Below, piece after piece: positions 1 to 7,356 of a stretch of DNA of 36,088 nucleotides. The stretch spans positions 1 to 36,088 of the forward strand of contig CAVHCX010000029.1 in assembly GCA_963634745.1 (NCBI GenBank), in the 5' to 3' direction. Under the pieces are notes generated by a model. The model did no database searches and was not told where the DNA came from. It was given only the letters and a program-made list of their open reading frames with translations. The position numbers and the translations under genes were made by a program. Each line of letters starts with the position of its first letter. Position 1 is the first letter of the stretch. This DNA comes from CAKRJP01 sp963634745 (GTDB lineage Bacteria; Bacillota; Clostridia; Lachnospirales; Lachnospiraceae).

Positions 1-105
1 GCCCTTCGGGCACAATGCCCTCATCATCGCAGCCAGCCAGCATCCAGCGACGGAAGCCTCGCAATCGTTTTGCGTCATATGATCACAGCTTGCAGGACTT
101 ACATA
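1..105 (-). repeat. Partial copy of a palindromic multi-hairpin repeat, cut by the window edge
   Basis: Read on the minus strand, this stretch matches the 5' half of the repeat at 242-459. Shared blocks are a TGCAAGCT end, a CATATG, a conserved core around CAAAACGATTGCGAGGCTTC and the GCATTGTGCCCGAAGGGC hairpin region. The outermost stem and the segment between the core and the GCCC hairpin have diverged. The rest of the copy lies left of the window, so its pairing arm cannot be checked. The two copies face each other, with about 135 bases between them. Confidence 0.8.
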
Positions 106-168
106 TCGATTCTATATCATAAATGATTTTAAAGAGTTTTGTCGCAGTTTCGAAACAGCTCCTTTAAT

Positions 169-218
169 AAAAGAACCATTATGGGAATGTATCTATTCTC
201 CCACCCAGTTCTTTTTTT
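169..218 (+). terminator. Rho-independent terminator between the two repeat copies
   Basis: AAAAGAAC (169-176) pairs with GTTCTTTT (208-215). Inside it GGGAAT (183-188) pairs with ATTC-CCC (195-202). A run of seven T (212-218) follows on the plus strand. It would stop transcripts entering from a plus-strand gene left of the window. The minus-strand side is also T-rich, so it may act in both directions. Confidence 0.6.
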
Positions 219-241
219 ATAATGCGTAGAAATATGAAGGA

Positions 242-459
242 GACTGCAAGCTAGGCCCATATGCATCAAAACGATTGCGAGGCTTCCGTCGCAAGATGCA
301 GGCTGGCAGTGAAGGCATGTGCATTGTGCCCGAAGGGCCGTAGGGCTTTAGCCCGGAGTGAGCGCGAAGCGCGAGTTTGCACATGCATTCACGAATCAGC
401 CGCCTGCATATTGCAGGAAACGCAGCACGTTTTGTGACATAGGGGCCTAGCTTGCAGTC
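242..459 (+). repeat. Complete palindromic repeat with three apical hairpins (MITE-like or structured RNA)
   Basis: The outer arms (242-257 and 444-459) are a perfect 16-bp inverted repeat. Moving inward, CAAAACG (267-273) pairs with CGTTTTG (428-434), 291-303 pairs with 402-414 with one mismatch, and GCATGTGCA (315-323) pairs with TGCACATGC (378-386). The tip carries three small hairpins: GCCC-GAA-GGGC (328-338), GGGC-TTTA-GCCC (343-354) and GCGC-GAA-GCGC (362-372). A second, diverged, inverted copy is at 1-105. No protein-coding gene is credible here. It could be a small non-autonomous mobile element, a structured non-coding RNA or a dispersed intergenic repeat; the sequence alone does not decide. 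It lies just downstream of malQ. Confidence 0.8.
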
Positions 460-491
460 GGACCCCATATTCCCGCATTACAAAAAAGAAC

Positions 492-1979
492 CTAGAGAAT
501 CTCCACCCGGTCGTAAATCACCATCTCTTGTCGTATCCTCTCCGCCAACGCATCATTCACATCCTCTTTTCTACACCTCCACACCCAGTTATTTCCCAGA
601 GTAGAGGGTGTATTCATCCGCCCTTCATGTCCCAGTCCCAGGATGTCCTGCATCTGCATGATGGCTGTATCTGCCACGCTGGCCCAGCCGCTTCGCATGA
701 GTCCCCAGTTGTAGCCTTCCTCCTGATTTAGCCTAAAATACCGGATGGTATTTTTTGCATCTTCGGGTAGGGCAGTGTCAAACCAGCCCAGGATAGTTTC
801 GTTGTCGTGGGTGCCGGCATATACCACACAGTTGTGGTCGTATAAATGTGGCTTGTAGCCTCGTCCGGTATCTCTGGAGTCAAAGGCAAATTCCAAGACC
901 TTCATTCCGGGAAAGCCGGTTTCTTTTAGAAGTTCATAGACGGAATCTGTAAGGAAGCCAAGATCCTCGGCAATGATGGGAAGGTCTCCCAGTTTTTCTT
1001 TGACTGCATGGAAAAAATCAATGCCCGGACCCGGCCGCCAGCGGCCTCTGGCTGCTGTCTTGTCTCCGTAGGGGATGGCATAGTAGGAGTCAAATCCACG
1101 GAAATGGTCAATCCTTAGAACATCGTAAATTTTCATAAGGTGGTCGATTCTTGATATCCACCAGGAGTATCCGTCCTCTTTCATGGCTCCCCAGTCAAAG
1201 AGGGGATTGCCCCAAAGCTGTCCATCGGCAGAAAATCCATCCGGGGGACATCCGGCCACCTCTGTGGGGATGAGATTTTCATCTAATTGAAATTGCTCCG
1301 GGTGGGACCAGGCATCTACGCTATCATCGGATACATAGATGGGAAGGTCGCCGATGATTTTTATATGATGCTGTCCGGCGAAGTCCTTTAGCTGTCTCCA
1401 TTGTTTGAAGAAAAGAAATTGGATCACCTTCCAATAAACAAGTTGGTCTTTCAGAGAATCTCGAAGGACGTCTAAAACGATCTTGTCCTTCACGCGGATT
1501 TCCTGGGGCCATTTGGACCAGGGGGCTCCGTCATACTTTCTCTTAATGGCCATAAATAGGGCATAGTCATCAAGCCAGTAAGCTTCCTCCTTACAGAAGG
1601 CATCATATTCATCTGAAAACTTATCTAATACCCTAGCTACGCTAGATGCAAGGACCGAAAATCTTTGCTTATATTGCAATTCGTAGTCTACCTTGGTGGG
1701 ATCCTGGCCCCAGTTTAAATCTTTAAATACAGATTCTTCCAACAAGCCTTGGGCTGCCAGGTCGTCTAAATCGATCATGTAAGGACTTCCTGCAAAGGTT
1801 GAACAGGAAGAGTAGGGGGAATCCCCATATCCAAGAGGGCCTATGGGAAGAATCTGCCAATAGGTTTGCCCTGCCTTCTCAAGAAAGCAAATAAAATCTC
1901 TGGCAGCTTGTCCCAAAGTTCCTATTCCGTAAGGGGATGGGAGAGAAGTAATTGGCATTAAGATACCTGCGGTTCTCAT
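492..1979 (-). CDS. malQ: 4-alpha-glucanotransferase (amylomaltase, GH77)
   Basis: A cytoplasmic enzyme that transfers alpha-1,4-glucan segments between maltodextrins and releases glucose. The 495-residue length is normal for GH77. The catalytic residues are recognisable: D291 in RIDHFRG (nucleophile), E338 in IIAEDLG (acid/base) and D392 in THDNET (transition-state stabiliser). The N-terminal PITSLPSPYGIG and the SPYSS segment are also typical. The start has an AAAGGAGG site six bases upstream. It is the last gene of the sugar operon, 15 bases after the lacI-type gene, so it should share that operon's promoter and repression. The link to malQ supports maltodextrin as the substrate of the neighbouring transporter. 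Confidence 0.96.
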   Translation of the reverse strand: MRTAGILMPITSLPSPYGIGTLGQAARDFICFLEKAGQTYWQILPIGPLGYGDSPYSSCSTFAGSPYMIDLDDLAAQGLLEESVFKDLNWGQDPTKVDYELQYKQRFSVLASSVARVLDKFSDEYDAFCKEEAYWLDDYALFMAIKRKYDGAPWSKWPQEIRVKDKIVLDVLRDSLKDQLVYWKVIQFLFFKQWRQLKDFAGQHHIKIIGDLPIYVSDDSVDAWSHPEQFQLDENLIPTEVAGCPPDGFSADGQLWGNPLFDWGAMKEDGYSWWISRIDHLMKIYDVLRIDHFRGFDSYYAIPYGDKTAARGRWRPGPGIDFFHAVKEKLGDLPIIAEDLGFLTDSVYELLKETGFPGMKVLEFAFDSRDTGRGYKPHLYDHNCVVYAGTHDNETILGWFDTALPEDAKNTIRYFRLNQEEGYNWGLMRSGWASVADTAIMQMQDILGLGHEGRMNTPSTLGNNWVWRCRKEDVNDALAERIRQEMVIYDRVEIL

Positions 1980-1994
1980 CCAAAAGCCTCCTTT

Positions 1995-3017
1995 CTATTT
2001 CTTGAATTGTTTCACGCTTTCAGCTACTACAAGCTCATAGGGAATGGTCCTATGCACTGCCTTGTAGGGATAATGGATCCTCTGAAGCATCAAGTCTACC
2101 CCCTGCTTTGCCATCTGTTCCGTATCCTGACGGATGGTGGCCAGTCTTGGGGTTGAAAAGCGTGCAAGATCAATGCCATCATATCCTACAATGGAAATAT
2201 TTTCCGGGATCTGTTTTCCCATATCCCGGATGGCCCGCATAGCTCCAAAGGCTATGGTATCACCTAGGGCAAAAATAGCAGTTATGGATGGATCCTTTGT
2301 AAGTAGGACCTTGGCCGCCTCGTAACCATCCTCCATGGAATAGCGGCAGGGCTCAAATTGACGTGCCAGATCAAAGGGAAGGTTATGTTTATTAAATCCC
2401 AAAATACAACCATTGAGACGCTTGTAACTGATCTGGGTATCGGATCCGGCCTCCGGCTTATTACCTCCCAAAATTCCGATGTGCCGGTGGCCCTGGTCTA
2501 CAAGATAGTCCATGACTGCCTCCGAGGCACTGGTATCGTCCGTAGTTAGAGAAGAAAGATTGTCAAAGGGAAGGTCTTTTGCACAGTTGGTAAGAAGGAC
2601 GCAGGGGACGGAAATATGCCTGAAATTTTTTTCAAAGAACTCCAAATCTCCTCCAAGAAAGAAGATTCCCTTGGGATTATTTTCCCTGCAAAGACTCATG
2701 GCAAAGGTCACTTCATCCTCATCTTCATCAATATAACTAACCACAGCCTCTTCGTCATTTCGAATAAGGCGGTACTGGATCTGCTCCACCAAGGTCTGAA
2801 AGAGTATATTTCGATTTCCCTTTACAATAATGGCAATAGAGGAGTTGGCCCTCATTTTTAAAAACTTGGCGTTGGAATTGGGTTGAAAGCCTGTCTCTTC
2901 AATCACCTTCATAATAGCTGTTCGTGCTTTATCGCTGACTCCAGGATGATTATTAATGACTCGGGATACGGTTCCGATTCCATATCCTGAAAGTTTGGCT
3001 ATATCTTTAATGGTCAT
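1995..3017 (-). CDS. LacI/GalR-family transcriptional repressor
   Basis: A 340-residue DNA-binding regulator. Residues 1-50 form the LacI-type helix-turn-helix and hinge (TIKDIAKLSGYGIGTVSRVIN), followed by a periplasmic-binding-protein-like effector domain to about residue 335. It lies inside the operon between the second permease and malQ, so it probably controls the operon itself in response to the imported sugar or a derivative. Candidate operators with a GGAAACGTTTTT core flank the operon promoter at 6205-6219 and 6261-6275. The start has a GAAAGGA site nine bases upstream. It resembles MalR-type regulators, but the exact effector is not visible in the sequence. Confidence 0.93.
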   Translation of the reverse strand: MTIKDIAKLSGYGIGTVSRVINNHPGVSDKARTAIMKVIEETGFQPNSNAKFLKMRANSSIAIIVKGNRNILFQTLVEQIQYRLIRNDEEAVVSYIDEDEDEVTFAMSLCRENNPKGIFFLGGDLEFFEKNFRHISVPCVLLTNCAKDLPFDNLSSLTTDDTSASEAVMDYLVDQGHRHIGILGGNKPEAGSDTQISYKRLNGCILGFNKHNLPFDLARQFEPCRYSMEDGYEAAKVLLTKDPSITAIFALGDTIAFGAMRAIRDMGKQIPENISIVGYDGIDLARFSTPRLATIRQDTEQMAKQGVDLMLQRIHYPYKAVHRTIPYELVVAESVKQFKK

Positions 3018-3071
3018 AAGAAAATATCCTTTCTGTCTTAAAAGTTTCGTAAATTTAATATCTTTAATAGT

Positions 3072-3905
3072 TTACCCTTTTACAGCGCCGGCCGCAACAC
3101 CTTTAATAATGTACTTCTGACAGCTTAGGTAAAATACAATAACCGGAATAATAGCCATGATCAGGCAAGCCATAATGGCGCCCATATCTACACGGCCGTA
3201 GCTTCCCTTCATATACTGGACCACAATGGAAATGGTCTTATACTTCTTGATATCCAGCACAAGATAAGGAAGGAGAAAATCGTTCCAGATCCACATGGCT
3301 TCCAAGATACCTACGGAAATATAAGTAGGCTTCATAATCGGGAGAACCACTGTAAAGAAGGTGCGAAGAGGGGTGCAACCATCGATCATAGCGGCCTCCT
3401 CGATTTCCAAAGGAATGGCCTTTACAAAACCGCAGAACATAAAGACTGCAAGCCCCGCACCGAATCCCAAGTAGACGATGATAATTCCCCAGGGAGTGTT
3501 AAGACCCAAAGAATCTGCAGTTCCGGACAGGGTAAACATAACCATTTGGAAAGGAATGACCATAGAAAATACACAGAGAAGATAGATTAACTTGGTAATC
3601 TTATTCTGGACTCTGGTGATATACCATGCACACATGGAGCAACACACTAAAATGACAAGGACAGAAAGAACGGTAATAAATAAGGTCCAGCCCACTGCCT
3701 TCAAGAAATCGTATTTAGTAATACTGGTCATGTAATTGTCGAAACCGGCAAAACTCTTATCATCAGGCAAAGAAAAAGGTGCCAGGTTAATAAAGGCTTT
3801 TTTCTTAAAAGAGTTCATCAGCACGACAATAATGGGTGCCACAAACAAAATAGAGATAATAGAAAAAAACATGGAGGCCAAAAGGCCCTTTGACTTTTTA
3901 TTCAT
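3072..3905 (-). CDS. Carbohydrate ABC transporter permease (MalG-like)
   Basis: A 277-residue integral membrane permease of the MalG/binding-protein-dependent type, with about six predicted membrane segments. The cytoplasmic coupling loop carries the EAA motif (EEAAMIDGCTPLRTFF), which docks the ATPase. Its ATG overlaps the stop codon of the upstream permease by one base, so the two are translationally coupled and probably form the heterodimeric channel. No MsmX/MalK-type ATPase gene is in the operon, so a shared ATPase encoded elsewhere is likely, as is common in Firmicutes. Confidence 0.93.
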   Translation of the reverse strand: MNKKSKGLLASMFFSIISILFVAPIIVVLMNSFKKKAFINLAPFSLPDDKSFAGFDNYMTSITKYDFLKAVGWTLFITVLSVLVILVCCSMCAWYITRVQNKITKLIYLLCVFSMVIPFQMVMFTLSGTADSLGLNTPWGIIIVYLGFGAGLAVFMFCGFVKAIPLEIEEAAMIDGCTPLRTFFTVVLPIMKPTYISVGILEAMWIWNDFLLPYLVLDIKKYKTISIVVQYMKGSYGRVDMGAIMACLIMAIIPVIVFYLSCQKYIIKGVAAGAVKG

Positions 3906-4747
3906 TATTGCTGCACCTCCTTATCCTTGGTAATGCGAAGCTGAACCAGTCCGATGGCTACTACGATAATAAAGAAAATAACGGCCTTGGCCTGGCCAAC
4001 CCCTTCAAATCCGACACGGCCATAGAAGGTATCGTAAATATTAAGGGCCATCATTTCTGTCTGATGCATAGGTTCTCCGGCGGTAAGAGACAGGTTCTGG
4101 TCAAAAAGTTTAAATGAGTTTGTAATGGTTAAGAAGGTACAAATGGTGATGGAAGGCATCATCATTGGGATGGTGACCTTAAATAATCTCTGCACAGCAT
4201 TTGCACCGTCGATCATGGCTGCCTCGTTTAAGGATCCCGGGATGGATTGAAGGCCTGCGATGTAGACGATCATCATATATCCGATTTGCTGCCAGCAGAT
4301 CAAGATGACCAGGCCCCAGAAACCGAATTTGGAACTAAGTTTTAAGGCAGTATCAAATTTGCTGAGGATTCCATCGAAGATTAGTTGCCATACATATCCG
4401 AGTACGATACCGCCGATAAGGTTTGGCATAAAGAATACCGTACGGAAAATATTGGTTCCCTTAATCTTCTGGGTGAGTGCTAAGGCTACGGCAAAAGCCA
4501 GCACATTGATTAAAATTAAAGTCACAATTGCAAAGGCTGTGGTAAACCAGAAAGCATGGGTAAAGGTAGTATCCTGCAGGGCCTCTACATAATTTTTGAT
4601 TCCAACGAAAGTTGCATCCTTGATGGTGGTAAAGTCGCAGAAGGATAAATAGATACCTTCCAGAAATGGAACGACGAATCCAATCATAAATGCAGCCATG
4701 GTAGGAAGTACAAATATAGGCCAGTAATGTTTGATTGCTTTTTCCAT
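3905..4747 (-). CDS. Carbohydrate ABC transporter permease (MalF-like)
   Basis: A 280-residue membrane permease with an EAA loop (NEAAMIDGANAVQRLFK) and about six hydrophobic segments. The frame is open further upstream, to 4804. I place the start at 4747 (MEKAIKHYW) because an AAAGAGGA site lies at the right distance and because the longer form would run through the terminator hairpin at 4765-4792. It lacks the long extra N-terminal region of E. coli MalF, which is usual for Gram-positive members. It partners the MalG-like permease immediately downstream. Confidence 0.92.
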   Translation of the reverse strand: MEKAIKHYWPIFVLPTMAAFMIGFVVPFLEGIYLSFCDFTTIKDATFVGIKNYVEALQDTTFTHAFWFTTAFAIVTLILINVLAFAVALALTQKIKGTNIFRTVFFMPNLIGGIVLGYVWQLIFDGILSKFDTALKLSSKFGFWGLVILICWQQIGYMMIVYIAGLQSIPGSLNEAAMIDGANAVQRLFKVTIPMMMPSITICTFLTITNSFKLFDQNLSLTAGEPMHQTEMMALNIYDTFYGRVGFEGVGQAKAVIFFIIVVAIGLVQLRITKDKEVQQ

Positions 4748-4764
4748 ATAATGTCCTCTTTCGT

Positions 4765-4792
4765 AAAAAAAGGGGAGCAGCGATTGCTCCCC
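4765..4792 (-). terminator. Internal terminator/attenuator between binding protein and permeases
   Basis: On the minus strand a perfect 8-bp stem, GGGGAGCA/TGCTCCCC with a 5-base loop, is followed directly by a run of T. It lies after the binding-protein gene and ahead of the permease ribosome site. Partial termination here would give more binding protein than permease. Confidence 0.8.
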
Positions 4793-4838
4793 TGCAAAAT
4801 TCAATTGTTATTTCTTTCAAGCTTATAAGTACCGGGAC

Positions 4839-6149
4839 TTATTTGCTGGCAGCTGCCTCCTTGGCCCATCCGTCTACGAATGCGGTTTTTACCTGATCCC
4901 AGTTGGCATCTGTAGGATCTGCGGCATAAGTAGTAAGAGCAGAACCTACATCGTTCTTCCACTGCTCAGAAGGCATAGTAGAGAAGTTCCATGAAACAGG
5001 AGTCTTTCCGTCTGCTACATACTGGTCAGCAATATTTACCAACGGATTGTCAGACTCTAAATTGCTCTTGAAAGGAATTACAAAGCCCATTCCGTCTGCG
5101 CTGCACATCATTTCGGTTCCTTCATCAGAAGTTACACACCAGTTCATGAAATCAAGAGTTGCCTGAATATCTTCCTCAGAAGCATTCTTATTTACACACC
5201 AGTAATTCTCGGTACCGGTACAAAGGCCCTGGTCCTCTTCGCCGTCTACGCCGATGTAGATTGGAAGCATTCCCAGATTGTCATCTCCGATATCAGAGAT
5301 ATCGCTGTAAGCCCAGGTACCATTCTGATAGAAGACTGCCTGCTCGGTAGTGAACTCTGCTACGGCATCGTCACTGGTCTTGGTGCTTAACTGTTTGGGA
5401 CTGCAGGTAGAGTTGTTGATGTAGAGATCCCAAATTTCTCTGTAGTTGTCGAGGTAGGTTCCCTTGATGGCATCTGTGTTGTCAATTCCATCTGCCTGAT
5501 ATTCATAATAGATCGGAAGATTAGCCAGGTGGGTTTTAAATCTCCAGTCAGAAGATCCGTCCATACCTGCGGAGGTAAATGCGGAAAATCCTAATTCGTC
5601 AGATCTTGAGGTGATGTCCTCCGCCACCTTCTTTAAATCATCGAAGCAGGTGATATCATCCTCGCTATAGCCGGCCTCCTTAAGAAGGGCCTTGTTGTAA
5701 ATGATTCCGTAGGATTCAATAACATAACCGATACCTGCAACAGAATCTCCATCCTTTAAGGCGAAATCTTCCGATGTAAGCTCTCCGTAGATATCAGAAT
5801 CAGATAAGTCGTAGCAATAATCTTTCCAAGAAGCAAGTCCTACCGGTCCGTTTACCTGGAAAAGAGTAGGAGCCTCGGATTTTCCCATCTCACTCTTTAA
5901 GGTGGTCTCATACTGACCGGATGCTGCAGTAACAACGGTTACGGGGACGCCTGTCTCTTCGGTATATTCTTCAGCTAACTCCTGCCAGGCCTCGTCTGCT
6001 TCCGGCTTGAAATTGAGATAGTAGACAGATCCGCTGGCTTCCTTTGAACTCTTATCAGAGCCGGAGCTTGAAGAACCGCCACATCCAACTGCCAAGGATG
6101 CCATCATTGCAGCTGCAAGTCCCAGAGCCAATACTTTTTTCTTTTTCAT
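4839..6149 (-). CDS. Sugar ABC transporter substrate-binding lipoprotein (MalE-like)
   Basis: A 436-residue extracellular solute-binding protein (family 1). Lysines at residues 2-5, a hydrophobic stretch and a lipobox ending at C23 (LAVGC) mark it as a membrane-anchored lipoprotein, and a Ser/Gly-rich linker follows. The rest is the two-lobed sugar-binding fold. It is the first gene of the operon, with a GGGAGG ribosome site, and a terminator hairpin follows it, which suggests higher expression than the permeases. The adjacent malQ favours a maltodextrin ligand, though another oligosaccharide cannot be excluded. Confidence 0.93.
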   Translation of the reverse strand: MKKKKVLALGLAAAMMASLAVGCGGSSSSGSDKSSKEASGSVYYLNFKPEADEAWQELAEEYTEETGVPVTVVTAASGQYETTLKSEMGKSEAPTLFQVNGPVGLASWKDYCYDLSDSDIYGELTSEDFALKDGDSVAGIGYVIESYGIIYNKALLKEAGYSEDDITCFDDLKKVAEDITSRSDELGFSAFTSAGMDGSSDWRFKTHLANLPIYYEYQADGIDNTDAIKGTYLDNYREIWDLYINNSTCSPKQLSTKTSDDAVAEFTTEQAVFYQNGTWAYSDISDIGDDNLGMLPIYIGVDGEEDQGLCTGTENYWCVNKNASEEDIQATLDFMNWCVTSDEGTEMMCSADGMGFVIPFKSNLESDNPLVNIADQYVADGKTPVSWNFSTMPSEQWKNDVGSALTTYAADPTDANWDQVKTAFVDGWAKEAAASK

Positions 6150-6204
6150 AAAATGTTTCCTCCCTTATAAAATTTTGAATGAATACTGTGGAATGGAACT
6201 GTTT

Positions 6205-6219
6205 CCAAAAACGTTTCCA
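6205..6219 (-). promoter_or_regulatory. Operator-like site downstream of the sugar operon start point
   Basis: The plus-strand core AAAAACGTTTCC is identical to that of the second site 56 bases away. Its centre, CG flanked by A and T runs, is typical of LacI-family operators and of cre sites. It lies just downstream of the predicted transcription start, a position that fits repression. The binding protein could be the operon's own LacI-type regulator or CcpA. Confidence 0.65.
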
Positions 6220-6231
6220 TTTGTTGAGTTC

Positions 6232-6260
6232 ATCCTAGCATTTTTGATAGGAAATTACAA
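6232..6260 (-). promoter_or_regulatory. Sugar operon promoter
   Basis: On the minus strand a -35 TTGTAA (6255-6260) and a -10 TAGGAT (6232-6237) are 17 bases apart. A TG one base before the -10 makes it an extended -10. It reads toward the binding-protein gene at 6149. Confidence 0.7.
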
Positions 6261-6275
6261 TGAAAAACGTTTCCA
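6261..6275 (-). promoter_or_regulatory. Operator-like site abutting the -35 of the sugar promoter
   Basis: This is the second copy of the AAAAACGTTTCC core, immediately upstream of the -35 box. A weaker related sequence (CAAAAACGTGAG) follows at about 6281. Paired sites bracketing a promoter suit looping or double-site repression. Confidence 0.6.
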
Positions 6276-6380
6276 AATGACAAAAACGTGAGAAACAACA
6301 AAAACAATGCATGGTATTTGTGCAAAAGCGACAATAATATAAGAGCGAGTCTCTTGGGGATATCTGCAAGTCCCGGATTT

Positions 6381-6409
6381 TTGACGTGGGCATCCTGAGA
6401 TGGTAAGAT
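6381..6409 (+). promoter_or_regulatory. Promoter of the CPBP protease gene
   Basis: TTGACG (6381-6386) and TAAGAT (6404-6409) are separated by 17 bases. The pair lies about 60 bases before the predicted start codon at 6471. Confidence 0.65.
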
Positions 6410-6470
6410 AGAGACAGGCTTAGAATATAAAGCTATCTGTGGAAAATTAGAAAGATCGGAGTGTGTGATT

Positions 6471-7274
6471 ATGAGTGAGAAGAAAAAGAGAAGCACAAAA
6501 CATCCTTTAGGGAAAACCTTTTTAACCTTTTTCTTATATGGAGTTTTGTATGTTGTCCTAGTAAATGTCAAGGGGATGTTTGTCGGCGACATAAGGATCC
6601 TGGGAAGTGAATATGCCTTTTCCAACCTCCTGGATATTTTGATTGCAATTTTTGTTTTGATCCTTTACTGGGCCTTGCACCGTAAAGAGCTGGGAGATTT
6701 CTTTACAGTCAAGAAGACCGGGAAGGGACTTCTGATGGGATGGAGCCTTTTGTTCTTGGGCTGTTCTATGCTGATCCTTAATTTTATTCAGGGAGTTCCT
6801 ATGGGGAATTTTATTGTAGCCTTGCTTATGGGAATCGCCCCGGGATTTTGCGAGGAGCTGCTATTTCGGATTATCCCATTTTCTACAATAAAGCGACTGC
6901 CGGCCGGAAATAAAAGAAAAGCCTTGTTTATTACCTACTTAGTTACCGGAATGGGCTTTGGCCTGATCCATGCGTTTAATGTCCTGGTGGGAGCAAACCC
7001 TGTAAGTACCATGATCCAGGTCCTCTATGCGATCGCTATAGGACTAGTATTTGGAGGCATCTACCTGATCACAAACAATTTGTGGATTACAATACTTCTC
7101 CATTCCTTTGTAGATTTTTCGAGCCTTTTAACAGCCGGTGGACAAAAGACAGGAGGAGTCCTGGAGGAGGCCAATAATTGGCAGAGTAATGTGCTTATTT
7201 TGATTTATACAGTGCTTATTTATGTAAATGCATTTTTGGTATGGCGTAAGATGAAAGAGGAGAAGATTTTTTAG
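6471..7274 (+). CDS. CPBP-family intramembrane metalloprotease
   Basis: A polytopic membrane protein of 267 residues in the CPBP (CAAX protease/bacteriocin-processing, Abi) family. The family motifs are present in order: E128-E129 and R133 in EELLFR, H167 in GLIHAFN, and H211 in HSFVDF, which together form the predicted metal-binding active site in the membrane. Members process prenylated or peptide substrates, and some confer bacteriocin self-immunity; the substrate here is unknown. A GTG at 6465 is in frame but only three bases from the GGAG site at 6458-6461, so ATG at 6471 is preferred. It is a single-gene unit with its own promoter and terminator. Its relevance to the export operon further right is only speculative. 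Confidence 0.88.
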   Translation: MSEKKKRSTKHPLGKTFLTFFLYGVLYVVLVNVKGMFVGDIRILGSEYAFSNLLDILIAIFVLILYWALHRKELGDFFTVKKTGKGLLMGWSLLFLGCSMLILNFIQGVPMGNFIVALLMGIAPGFCEELLFRIIPFSTIKRLPAGNKRKALFITYLVTGMGFGLIHAFNVLVGANPVSTMIQVLYAIAIGLVFGGIYLITNNLWITILLHSFVDFSSLLTAGGQKTGGVLEEANNWQSNVLILIYTVLIYVNAFLVWRKMKEEKIF

Positions 7275-7292
7275 AAGAAAAGATTTTTGAAC

Positions 7293-7329
7293 AAAAAAGG
7301 AATCACAGGGAAGAACTGTGATTCCTTTT
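7293..7329. terminator. Bidirectional terminator between convergent genes
   Basis: A perfect 10-bp stem, GGAATCACAG (7299-7308) with CTGTGATTCC (7316-7325), is flanked by an A run on the left and a T run on the right. It should end both the plus-strand CPBP gene and the minus-strand giant gene. Confidence 0.9.
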
Positions 7330-7356
7330 CTTATAGTTTCAGAAAAAAAGATTTTA

